Assembly: GCA_964564475.1 (NCBI GenBank)
Contig: CAZMBM010000125.1
Coordinates: 1-5,975 of the forward strand
Length of the DNA stretch: 5,975 bases
Direction: 5' to 3'
Source: CG1-02-35-72 sp964564475
Lineage (GTDB): Bacteria > Bacteroidota > Bacteroidia > Flavobacteriales > Flavobacteriaceae
How positions within the stretch are numbered: position 1 is the first letter of the stretch; each line of letters begins with the position of its first letter. The notes under the pieces are model-generated. The model ran no database searches. It was not told the DNA's origin and saw only the letters and a program-made list of their open reading frames with translations. Positions 1 through 5,446 of this stretch are shown one piece after another. The position numbers were made by a program, and so were the translations under genes.

Positions 1-455
1 AACAAAAGGGCATGAAAACCACTCATATCTTTTGTAAACGTTCTGTTGTTCTTTTCAGAAAGTTTTACAAAAAGCTGATTATTTAAAGAAAATGATTCTA
101 TTTTGTTTTTTATAAGTTTTAATGTGCTAAATCCGAAACCACTTTGAAGATTGGCGATTAAATCATCTTCGTAAATGTCATATCTCATTTTAATATCGTA
201 ATAGGGTTGCCCATTATAAACAATATTACCAGTTAGAAATTGAGAAGAAGTAAAAAATTTATGATTTCCCCTAATAGATCTGTATTTTTCCTTGTATTCG
301 GTTCCTTCAAACAGGCCGGTATTTTCAATACCAACTATCTTGTCAAACCATTTGTAAATATTCTTTTGACTGTAAGTATTTTGACTATTTGAAGAAATTG
401 TTCCAAAAAAAAAGAGAGTTATTAGAAAAAATTTAATAAAGTTTAGGTTTTTCAT
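1..455 (-). CDS. Secreted protein of unknown function, N-terminal part (runs off left edge)
   Basis: An open frame reads leftward from ATG at 455-453 to the window edge without a stop, giving about 151 residues. It begins MKNLNFIKFFLITLFFFGTI, a lysine followed by a long hydrophobic run and then S-S-N-S-Q. This is a typical Sec signal peptide with cleavage near residues 20-25, so the product should be periplasmic or outer-membrane. The mature part is rich in aromatic and polar residues, with stretches such as WFDKIVGIENTGLFEG, GNIVYNGQPYYDIKMRYD and DDLIANLQ. The 'YNGQPYYDIxxRYDxYEDDLI' pattern looks like alternating beta strands and reminds me of uncharacterised flavobacterial exported proteins, but I cannot name the family. 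The gene is divergent from porQ across a 257-base spacer. An unbroken frame, a good signal peptide and A/T-rich codon use like its neighbours support a real gene; the function is unknown. Confidence 0.8.
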   Translation of the reverse strand, partial: MKNLNFIKFFLITLFFFGTISSNSQNTYSQKNIYKWFDKIVGIENTGLFEGTEYKEKYRSIRGNHKFFTSSQFLTGNIVYNGQPYYDIKMRYDIYEDDLIANLQSGFGFSTLKLIKNKIESFSLNNQLFVKLSEKNNRTFTKDMSGFHALL

Positions 456-614
456 AGATTATTTTAAAAAGGCATTTTTCATTTTGGGCTAAAATAATTA
501 AATAAAGTTCAAAAAAAAAAATAATTATCATAAAATCAGAAATGTGTTTTTAAGCTATGATGGTTTTAAATGCTATTTAGAATTTGAGACTTCATTTAAC
601 TCTTTTTTTTCTAA

Positions 615-642
615 TATAGAGAATTATACCGCTTACTCTATA
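615..642. repeat. Short inverted repeat in the spacer upstream of porQ
   Basis: TATAGAG (615-621) and CTCTATA (636-642) are perfect 7-base arms around a 14-base centre. It lies in the divergent spacer 456-712, about 70 bases before the porQ start. It could be an operator or chance in an A/T-rich stretch. The rest of that spacer holds an 11-base A run (511-521), a short direct repeat of AAAATAATTA (491-500 and 518-527) and no credible ORF. I found no perfect TAnnTTTG box for the leftward gene. Confidence 0.25.
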
Positions 643-672
643 AAGATTATACAACATTTCATTATTAAATCG

Positions 673-702
673 TTTTTATTAAAAATAATTCCACTTATTT
701 TG
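673..702 (+). promoter_or_regulatory. Possible Bacteroidota-type promoter for porQ-cmk (weak)
   Basis: TTATTTTG at 695-702 resembles the Bacteroidota -7 box TAnnTTTG, with one mismatch (or with one spacer base missing). A T-rich run at 673-677 lies at about the right distance for a -33 element but has no TTG. Transcription from here would start around 707-709, leaving only a few bases before the ATG at 713. This is the best candidate in the spacer, but it is not convincing. Confidence 0.3.
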
Positions 703-712
703 CAGTTGCAAT

Positions 713-1735
713 ATGAAATATAATAGTCTGGTAATTTTTCTTTTGTTTACATGGCTCTCTAAAGCACAAGTTGGAGGAGAGCAGATATTCAATTTTTTAA
801 ATGTTTCTACCTCCGCACAGCAGTCGGCTTTAGGGGGTAAGGTGTTGGTTTTAGAAAATGTAAATCAAGCTTTGTGGAATCCGTCAATGATAGGCAAAAA
901 GATGGATAATCAGCTGGCTGTAAATTATAAAAGTTTTTTGGCAGGTATTAATTACGGTTCCATATCGTATGCCAATTTTGTCAGTAAACGTTTTGGTGTT
1001 ATTCAAGGGAGCATTTCTTATGTCAATTACGGTAAATTGATAGCTGCCGATGAACAAGGTAATGAAACGGGCACTTTTGGCGCCCGCGATGTTGCCATTT
1101 CGGTTGGCTACGCCTATAATATTCCTAGAACCTATCTTTACTTTGGGGCTAATTTTAAGCTGATAAGTTCTGCGATAGACAATTTCACATCAAATGGTTT
1201 GGCTTTTGATTTTGGATTGAGTTATCTCAATGACGAAAAACCTTACAAGCTAACATTGGTAGCCAGAAATATAGGCTATCAAGTCAATACATTTAACAGC
1301 ACGCGAGAATCTTTACCGTTCGAAGTCATGTTGGGAGGTAGTTACGATGTCGAAAATGTTCCTTTGCGTTGGTATTTTACCTTAGATAATTTACAGCAAT
1401 GGCAGGTATCGGCAGCCAACCCGTCAGACACGCAAGTCAGTATAGAGGGCGCTGTCTCTAACAAATCTATAAAAGGATTGAACAATGCCATGAGACATGT
1501 TATTATTGGGGCCGAATTTTTCCCCGAAATGGATTTTAATGTTCGATTAGGATATAATTTTAGGCGAGCCCGTGAACTGCGCTTAACAACGTCGCGTACT
1601 TTTAGCGGTTTAACGGCCGGATTTGGTATAAAAATGCGCCGTATGAAGTTTAATTACGCTTTTTCAAAGTTTCATCCGGCGACAAATACCAGCACTTTTA
1701 GTCTGATTTTTGATTTGCGAAAACCCGAATTTTAA
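713..1735 (+). CDS. porQ: Type IX secretion system outer-membrane protein PorQ
   Basis: A 340-residue protein with a Sec signal peptide (residues 1-18, ending W-L-S-K-A before Q19). The mature N-terminus GGEQIFNFLNVSTSAQQSALGG (21-42), followed by N-x-A-x-W-N-P-S (51-58), is the hallmark opening of the PorQ family. The remainder is alternating aromatic/glycine beta strands (for example NYGSISYANF, YLYFGANFKL, VRLGYNFRRAR), and it ends in a strand, STFSLIFDLRKPEF, as expected for an outer-membrane barrel. The length fits the family. In Porphyromonas gingivalis, PorQ works with PorU, PorV and PorZ in the cell-surface attachment complex that cleaves the C-terminal sorting signal of T9SS cargo; PorQ is thought to hold PorZ at the outer membrane. 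The stop is 9 bases before cmk, so the two are probably co-transcribed. No Shine-Dalgarno sequence is visible. The start is supported by the signal peptide. Confidence 0.93.
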   Translation: MKYNSLVIFLLFTWLSKAQVGGEQIFNFLNVSTSAQQSALGGKVLVLENVNQALWNPSMIGKKMDNQLAVNYKSFLAGINYGSISYANFVSKRFGVIQGSISYVNYGKLIAADEQGNETGTFGARDVAISVGYAYNIPRTYLYFGANFKLISSAIDNFTSNGLAFDFGLSYLNDEKPYKLTLVARNIGYQVNTFNSTRESLPFEVMLGGSYDVENVPLRWYFTLDNLQQWQVSAANPSDTQVSIEGAVSNKSIKGLNNAMRHVIIGAEFFPEMDFNVRLGYNFRRARELRLTTSRTFSGLTAGFGIKMRRMKFNYAFSKFHPATNTSTFSLIFDLRKPEF

Positions 1736-1744
1736 CTTCTACAA

Positions 1745-2434
1745 ATGAAAAAAATTAACATTGCCATAGACGGTTATTCCTCTACAGGAAAGAGTACTAT
1801 TGCCAAACAATTGGCATCAGAATTAGGTTATATTTATGTAGATACAGGTGCTATGTACCGTGCAGTGACGCTTTATGCGATGCAAAAGGCATTAATTTCT
1901 GATACTTTTTTTGACAAACAGACGCTTTTAAAAAATCTTGATAATATACAGCTTTCGTTTAAATTTAATGCGCAATTGGGATTTGCAGAAATCTATTTAA
2001 ATGACACTAATGTCGAAAAAGAAATACGGCGACTCGATGTGTCTAATTTTGTAAGCAAGATTGCCGAAATTCCTGAAGTACGTTCAAAATTAGTCGAACA
2101 ACAACAAGCAATGGGTAAAAATAAAGGTGTTGTCATGGATGGTCGTGATATTGGTACTGTGGTGTTTCCCGATGCCGAACTCAAGATATTTATGACAGCT
2201 TCTAGTGCTATTCGTGCCAAACGGCGTTACGATGAGATGGTTTCTAAAAACGAAAAAGTTACTTTAAAGGACGTGCAAAATAATATAGAAAGTCGTGATA
2301 AAATAGACACAACCAGAGCCGATTCACCATTGCTTCAAGCCAAAGACGCCATATTATTTGATAACAGTAAGCTTTCAAAAAAAGAGCAATTTGACAAGTT
2401 ATTAAACTTAGTAAAGCTAAAATTAAAGACATAA
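1745..2434 (+). CDS. cmk: Cytidylate kinase ((d)CMP kinase)
   Basis: Phosphorylates CMP and dCMP with ATP to give CDP/dCDP, a cytosolic step in pyrimidine nucleotide recycling. The 229 residues match the usual bacterial length. Visible motifs, in order: the P-loop GYSSTGKST (10-18), the DTGAMYRAVT substrate-site motif (33-42), the central CMP-binding insert (about 65-130), DGRDIGTVVFPDAELKIF (132-149), the LID arginines AKRRYDE (158-164), and SRDKIDTTRADSPL (183-196), which contributes nucleotide-binding Arg, Asp and Ser. All expected key residues appear to be present. It lies 9 bases after porQ, a neighbour pairing I recall from other Flavobacteriia, and is followed at once by a strong hairpin terminator. 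The ATG gives an N-terminus, MKKINIAIDG, directly ahead of the P-loop strand, so the start is secure. Confidence 0.97.
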   Translation: MKKINIAIDGYSSTGKSTIAKQLASELGYIYVDTGAMYRAVTLYAMQKALISDTFFDKQTLLKNLDNIQLSFKFNAQLGFAEIYLNDTNVEKEIRRLDVSNFVSKIAEIPEVRSKLVEQQQAMGKNKGVVMDGRDIGTVVFPDAELKIFMTASSAIRAKRRYDEMVSKNEKVTLKDVQNNIESRDKIDTTRADSPLLQAKDAILFDNSKLSKKEQFDKLLNLVKLKLKT

Positions 2435-2460
2435 AAAAAGCGCTCAAGGCGCTTTTTTTT
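2433..2460. terminator. Bidirectional intrinsic terminator between cmk and the convergent gene
   Basis: A7-GCGC-TCAAG-GCGC-T8: an 11-base stem (7 A-T pairs plus GCGC/GCGC) with a 5-base loop. The A run on one side and T run on the other make it a terminator in both directions. The cmk stop (2432-2434) runs into the A tract, and the last codon of the minus-strand gene (2461-2459) uses the other end, so both coding regions abut the same hairpin. Confidence 0.9.
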
Positions 2461-2863
2461 ATTGATATTTTTTGTACAACTCACTTATTTCTGTTAAATA
2501 TTTGCGTTTGCTAATCCCCCATTGTCTTATAAAACTATTGGTAATGCCGCTGTAACTTTGCTTTTTAACACTTAAATCTTTGACGACTTCTTTTATTTGG
2601 TCACCCGAAAATTTATCTCTTAAACGTGTTACAGCTTCATTTAGCGCGCGCTGTTTGGCTTCGTTTACAGCTTTTTGTAAATCGGGATTATTTATTTTAT
2701 TTTGAGGGAGTTTAGCCAATAAGTCTTTTGCAATATTACTTAGAGACTCTTCGCCCTTGTAAAGCGAAATAGCTTTTTTTACATTAGTTGTGTAAGCATC
2801 TTCTACCTGAGCAAAACTGTTTGCCGTAAATAAAATAATAAGGGCTACAAGAAATTTTTTCAT
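2459..2863 (-). CDS. Small exported protein of unknown function
   Basis: A 134-residue protein with a clear Sec signal peptide (MKKFLVALIILFTANSFAQ, cleavage after A18 or Q19). The mature part is about 115 residues, strongly charged and predicted helical by eye: KKAISLYKGEESLSNIAKDLL (29-49), a Lys/Arg/Glu-rich helix (about 64-95) and a basic C-terminus, KKYQ. No cysteine, membrane span or catalytic motif is seen, so it is probably a soluble periplasmic protein. I do not recognise the family. It lies 59 bases downstream of queE on the same strand, so it may be read with queE or from its own weak promoter, and it ends in the shared bidirectional terminator. Signal peptide, clean placement and the terminator argue that it is a real gene. 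Confidence 0.8.
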   Translation of the reverse strand: MKKFLVALIILFTANSFAQVEDAYTTNVKKAISLYKGEESLSNIAKDLLAKLPQNKINNPDLQKAVNEAKQRALNEAVTRLRDKFSGDQIKEVVKDLSVKKQSYSGITNSFIRQWGISKRKYLTEISELYKKYQ

Positions 2864-2897
2864 AAGATAAGTATGTGTTTAAAAGTATTGCAAGATA

Positions 2898-2904
2898 CAA
2901 AATA
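2898..2904 (-). promoter_or_regulatory. Possible -7 box for the small exported protein (weak)
   Basis: On the minus strand TATTTTG (2904-2898) resembles TAnnTTTG with one spacer base missing and would place a start about 30 bases before the ATG at 2863. A TTTTTTG run lies upstream but too close (about 11 bases) for a normal -33 element. No terminator hairpin separates this gene from queE, so co-transcription is the main alternative. Confidence 0.22.
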
Positions 2905-2922
2905 GCTTCTTATTTCAAAAAA

Positions 2923-3555
2923 TTAGGGAATGTTTAAAAATTTATGGGTTTGTAAAGATATTTTCCATTTGGGATGTGTCATTACATAATCTATAATTTT
3001 GTTGTTCAACTCGCTTCTTTTACTCCATTCGGGTTGTAAAAAAAGTTCGCAGTCTTTAGAAACCTTGGCGACTTGAGTTTCGGCGAATTTAAAATCGTGA
3101 TTGTTAGAGATTATTATTTTTAATTCGTTTGCTTTCTCGTAAATAGCTTCTAAAGGTAATTTGGTCTTTTTAGGCGACAAACAAATCCAATTCCAAACAC
3201 CGGTTAAAGGGTAAGCACCCGAGGTTTCTATATGTGTTTTTATCTTGTTTCTATGAAGTTCCTCGGTAAGGTAATCCATATTCCAAATAAGTGGTTCGCC
3301 TCCTGTTATAACAACGGTATCGCTGTGTTTTTTAGCATTTATAACAATGCTGTCAGTGGGCGTTAAAGGGTGTAAGTTGGCATCCCAACTTTCCTTTACA
3401 TCACACCAGTGGCAGCCTACGTCACAGCCGCCAATACGTATAAAATAAGCCGCTTTTCCGGTATGAAAACCTTCCCCTTGAATGGTGTAAAACGCTTCCA
3501 TAAGAGGTAAAAGCTTGCCTTCTTTAATGTCTGTCTGTTCTCTTAATTTTTGCAT
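2923..3555 (-). CDS. queE: 7-carboxy-7-deazaguanine synthase (radical SAM)
   Basis: QueE converts 6-carboxytetrahydropterin to 7-carboxy-7-deazaguanine, the step that builds the deazapurine core for queuosine tRNA modification. It uses SAM, a [4Fe-4S] cluster and Mg2+. With the start at 3555 the protein has 210 residues: FYTIQGEG (22-29), typical of QueE; the radical-SAM cysteines C44-x3-C48-x2-C51 in GGCDVGCHWCD; the SAM-binding TGGEPL (84-89); ETSG (110-113); LSPKK (126-130); LQPEW (173-177); and the C-terminal QTHKFLNIP. All catalytic features are intact. The frame is open to an ATG at 3651, but I prefer 3555: MQKLREQ...LPLMEAFYTIQGEG is the normal family N-terminus, the extra 32 residues look unlike QueE, and the extension would run through the promoter of the divergent gene. 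No queC, queD or queF lies in the window. Confidence 0.94.
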   Translation of the reverse strand: MQKLREQTDIKEGKLLPLMEAFYTIQGEGFHTGKAAYFIRIGGCDVGCHWCDVKESWDANLHPLTPTDSIVINAKKHSDTVVITGGEPLIWNMDYLTEELHRNKIKTHIETSGAYPLTGVWNWICLSPKKTKLPLEAIYEKANELKIIISNNHDFKFAETQVAKVSKDCELFLQPEWSKRSELNNKIIDYVMTHPKWKISLQTHKFLNIP

Positions 3556-3560
3556 CGCAA

Positions 3561-3568
3561 CAAAGATA
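3561..3568 (-). promoter_or_regulatory. Possible -7 box for queE
   Basis: The minus strand reads TATCTTTG (3568-3561), a perfect match to TAnnTTTG, five bases before the preferred queE ATG. A TTTG upstream (3585-3582) is only 13 bases away, shorter than the usual spacing of about 19. If used, the transcript would start at or next to the ATG and be essentially leaderless; otherwise queE is read from further upstream. Confidence 0.4.
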
Positions 3569-3608
3569 CTTACTTCCTTTTCAAAAATTAAGATGTCGTT
3601 TAATTCTT

Positions 3609-3639
3609 TTTGTTTATAAAGCTTAAAAGTGTATTTTTG
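3609..3639 (+). promoter_or_regulatory. Bacteroidota-type promoter of the lipoprotein operon
   Basis: TTTG (3609-3612) and TATTTTTG (3632-3639) are separated by 19 bases, matching the Bacteroidota sigma-factor consensus (-33 TTTG, -7 TAnnTTTG) in both boxes and spacing. Transcription should begin near 3644-3647, giving a leader of about 17-20 A/T-rich bases before ATG 3664. This makes the in-frame ATG at 3610, which lies inside the -33 box, unusable from this promoter. Confidence 0.7.
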
Positions 3640-3663
3640 AAGCACTATCATTTAATATTTTTT

Positions 3664-4209
3664 ATGAAAAAATTACTCATTTTAAGTTTGGTTTGTCTCA
3701 TGTTTATTCAATGTCAGTCAAATCAAGAACATATATTACAGAAAAATCAAGTAGGTTTGATAAATACAACTACAAAGGTTTCAGATTTAGATATCATTTT
3801 TAAAAATGACTCGTTGGTTAAACCCGCTTATTTTAAAAATGAATTAAAATATGTTAACGAAGATTACGAAGTCTATTCAAAAAAGGGTGATCATCTATTA
3901 ACTATCAATGTCGAAAATACTTCAGATTCTACAGCTATCATACAAAGTGTCCAAGTTTTTAGTCCTGTTTACAAAACAAAAAAAGAGGTCTCTTTAAATT
4001 CATTTTATAAAGATTTATCCGAAAAGCATCAAGTTGAAAAGGTTGAATCAACTTTCTCTTCGGCTTCGGTTTACGTAAAAGATTTAAACGCATCGTTTAT
4101 AGTTTCTAACAAAGATTTGGGCTTACCCGAGTTCAACTCACGTAAGGTGACACTCGACCAAATTCCCGATAATGCCAAATTTAAGTATATAACTTTTTGG
4201 CTCAATTAG
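3664..4209 (+). CDS. Lipoprotein of unknown function, first gene of a three-gene operon
   Basis: A 181-residue protein starting MKKLLILSLVCLMFIQC, a signal peptide of lipoprotein type with the probable lipidated cysteine at residue 17. F-I-Q-C is a loose lipobox, but Bacteroidota tolerate this. The residues after the Cys (Q-S-N-Q-E) are not strongly acidic, so surface export is not obvious. The mature part looks beta-rich: VGLINTTTKVSDL (30-42), KKGDHLLTINVEN (73-85) and IIQSVQVFSPVY (92-103). The layout 'small lipoprotein, GxxxxxT near the N-terminus, then I-x-x-V-x-V-x-S-P' faintly recalls DUF1131-type lipoproteins, but this is only an impression. The frame is open to an ATG at 3610; the start at 3664 is chosen because the signal peptide begins there and the promoter lies between. 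The PPOX-like gene follows 1 base after the stop, implying one mRNA. Confidence 0.85.
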   Translation: MKKLLILSLVCLMFIQCQSNQEHILQKNQVGLINTTTKVSDLDIIFKNDSLVKPAYFKNELKYVNEDYEVYSKKGDHLLTINVENTSDSTAIIQSVQVFSPVYKTKKEVSLNSFYKDLSEKHQVEKVESTFSSASVYVKDLNASFIVSNKDLGLPEFNSRKVTLDQIPDNAKFKYITFWLN

Positions 4210-4210
4210 C

Positions 4211-4858
4211 ATGAAACCTACAGAAAAGACAAAAGTCAGACGCATACCTAAACGTGGTTTTTACGATAAAGAAACAGTTTACCGCCTTTTAGATGCCGAC
4301 TTTGTATGCCAACTGGGCTTTATTTACGACGGTTATCCTGTAGTTATTCCTACCATTTACGGACGTAAGGACGATAATATTTATGTCCACGGCGCGGCTG
4401 TTAGCCGTATGCTAATAAGTATAGCAAAAGCTGTTCCCATTTCGTTAAACGTTACCCAAACCAAGGCACTGGTTTTGGCACGATCGGCTTTTCACCATTC
4501 GTTAAATTACGAGTCGGTTACGGTTTTCGGTCAAGCCGAATTGGTGACAGATGCCGATGAAAAATTACAGGCTCTGAAAATTATTACTGAGCACATAATT
4601 AAAGGCCGTTGGGACGAAGTCCGTAAACCCAATAAAAAAGAACTAAATGTAACCTCTGTTTTAAAAATAAAAATTTCTGAAGCTTCGGCTAAAATTAGGA
4701 CGGGGCCGCCAAGCGATGACAAAGCGGATTATGATTTACCTGTTTGGGCGGGGATTGTGCCGATTGATAAAGTTTATGGTGAGCCCATTGCAGATGCCTT
4801 ACTGAAATCAGGAGTAGAAATTTCTAAAAGCATTAAAAATATCCTAAAAAATGGCTAA
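4211..4858 (+). CDS. Pyridoxamine 5'-phosphate oxidase-like FMN-binding protein
   Basis: A 215-residue cytosolic protein of the split-barrel flavin-binding superfamily, of the broad NimA/COG3467 (Pyridox_ox_2) type rather than true PdxH. Visible features: the opening strand pair LGFIYDGYPVVIPTIYGRKDDNIYVHGA (35-62), matching the family's 'dG-P-vvP ... lyvHga' FMN-binding segment; the conserved FHHSLNYESVTVFGQAELVTD (94-114); and a C-terminal RTGPPSDD (163-170) followed by VWAGIVPI (178-185). No signal peptide. Known relatives bind FMN or F420/heme and include nitroimidazole reductases, but the substrate here cannot be told. It starts 1 base after the lipoprotein stop and overlaps the cupin gene by 8 bases, so the three are translated from one mRNA, probably with coupling. 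Length and motifs are complete. Confidence 0.9.
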   Translation: MKPTEKTKVRRIPKRGFYDKETVYRLLDADFVCQLGFIYDGYPVVIPTIYGRKDDNIYVHGAAVSRMLISIAKAVPISLNVTQTKALVLARSAFHHSLNYESVTVFGQAELVTDADEKLQALKIITEHIIKGRWDEVRKPNKKELNVTSVLKIKISEASAKIRTGPPSDDKADYDLPVWAGIVPIDKVYGEPIADALLKSGVEISKSIKNILKNG

Positions 4859-5222
4859 TTATACAAAACAAACAAAACCCTTTATCGTACCCACTACCGA
4901 TGGGAAACATATAGCCGAACATTTTGGTTTGGCTACCAATGGCGATGCCACTATTAGTGTGGCACATATGATAGCGCCACCCGGTTGGAGCGAACCCTTT
5001 CAAACACCCGAATTTGACGAATATACCCTTATTTTTAAAGGTAGAAAACAGTTTAATATAGAAGGAGAAATAGTTGTTTTAGGTGCCGGCGAATCGATTA
5101 AAATTAATAAAGGCACTCGGGTACAATATGCCAATCCGTTTGACGAAGCTGTAGAATATGTATCGGTATGTACACCGGCTTTTTCACCCGATTTGGTACA
5201 TAGAGAGGATGCTAAAATTTAG
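4851..5222 (+). CDS. Small single-domain cupin protein with atypical metal site
   Basis: A 123-residue protein without a signal peptide, fitting one cupin beta-barrel. Motif 1 corresponds to PPGWSEPFQTPEFDEYTLIFKG (43-64) and motif 2 to GAGESIKINKGTRVQYANP (78-96). The fold-shaping glycines, the Glu of motif 1 (E57) and the Asn of motif 2 are there, but the His-x-His of motif 1 is replaced (F50-Q51-T52 region) and the motif-2 His is V/Q. His24 and His39 lie outside the motifs. It may therefore bind ligand without the classical metal, or bind metal differently. Its ATG lies inside the end of the PPOX-like gene (ATGGCTAA, 8-base overlap), which points to translational coupling and a shared role with that flavoprotein. 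The function is not known; sugar- or small-molecule-binding cupins of this size are common. Confidence 0.87.
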   Translation: MANYTKQTKPFIVPTTDGKHIAEHFGLATNGDATISVAHMIAPPGWSEPFQTPEFDEYTLIFKGRKQFNIEGEIVVLGAGESIKINKGTRVQYANPFDEAVEYVSVCTPAFSPDLVHREDAKI

Positions 5223-5331
5223 GTAAATAGGTCTTAACGAATCCCGATTTATAGGGATGTGGTTATCCTGCCTGCCGCAGACACGGCTCATTAAACAATG
5301 TAACTGCCTTCATGAGATTGCCGCAGTCGCC

Positions 5332-5362
5332 CTTTCTGGTCTCCTTCGCAAAGACAGGAAAG
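5332..5362. repeat. Imperfect hairpin inside the repeat cluster
   Basis: CTTTC-TG-GTCT (5332-5342) pairs with AGAC-AG-GAAAG (5352-5362) except for one 2x2 internal mismatch, around a 9-base loop CCTTCGCAA. It forms the core of the sequence that resembles a dispersed intergenic repeat. No T-run follows, so it is not a standard terminator. Confidence 0.5.
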
Positions 5363-5371
5363 AGCAAAGAG

Positions 5372-5400
5372 TCAGGGTTTCACTTTAAGTGAAGCCCTGA
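5372..5400. repeat. 14-base inverted repeat (hairpin)
   Basis: Arms TCAGGGTTTCACTT (5372-5385) and AAGTGAAGCCCTGA (5387-5400) match except for one T-G position, which can still pair in RNA read from the plus strand. The centre is tight, leaving a 3-base loop once the innermost pair opens. The sequence after it is AATAAATTCC, so a poly-T tail is lacking. It could protect the 3' end of the upstream operon mRNA or be part of a repeat element. Confidence 0.6.
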
Positions 5401-5411
5401 ATAAATTCCAT

Positions 5412-5446
5412 TATTGATACGATGACTCAAAGTCATCGTATCAATA
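5412..5446. repeat. Perfect 16-base inverted repeat downstream of folD
   Basis: TATTGATACGATGACT (5412-5427) and its exact complement (5431-5446) flank a 3-base centre CAA, forming a long stem-loop 17 bases beyond the folD stop. No T-run follows on either strand, so it is not a canonical intrinsic terminator. It may still act as a weak bidirectional terminator or mRNA end stabiliser for the convergent genes. The perfect pairing suggests recent origin or selection. Confidence 0.65.

Noticed and set aside
456..712. Possible small gene or regulatory RNA in the porQ upstream spacer
   Set aside because: No ORF of useful size and only A/T-rich low-complexity sequence; no conserved RNA structure can be recognised by eye beyond a 7-base inverted repeat.
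1993..2220. Minus-strand ORF of 75 codons inside cmk
   Set aside because: It lies wholly within the well-supported cmk gene on the other strand and has no recognisable protein features.
2259..2447. Minus-strand ORF of 62 codons over the cmk 3' end and terminator
   Set aside because: It would start inside cmk, read through the terminator region, and its hydrophobic sequence is a by-product of the A/T-rich antisense strand.
3556..3651. 32-residue N-terminal extension of QueE (ATG at 3651)
   Set aside because: Not part of the family's N-terminus, crosses the divergent promoter, and a normal start exists at 3555.
3610..3663. 18-residue N-terminal extension of the lipoprotein (ATG at 3610)
   Set aside because: It would put a basic, aromatic stretch before the lipoprotein signal peptide, and its start lies inside the promoter's -33 box, upstream of the predicted transcript start.
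4531..4722. Minus-strand ORF of 63 codons inside the PPOX-like gene
   Set aside because: Antisense to an intact conserved gene; no family resemblance.
5372..5446. The two hairpins as a small CRISPR array, phage attachment site or canonical terminator pair
   Set aside because: The hairpins differ in sequence so there is no regular repeat-spacer pattern, no integrase or tRNA is nearby, and neither is followed by a T tract.
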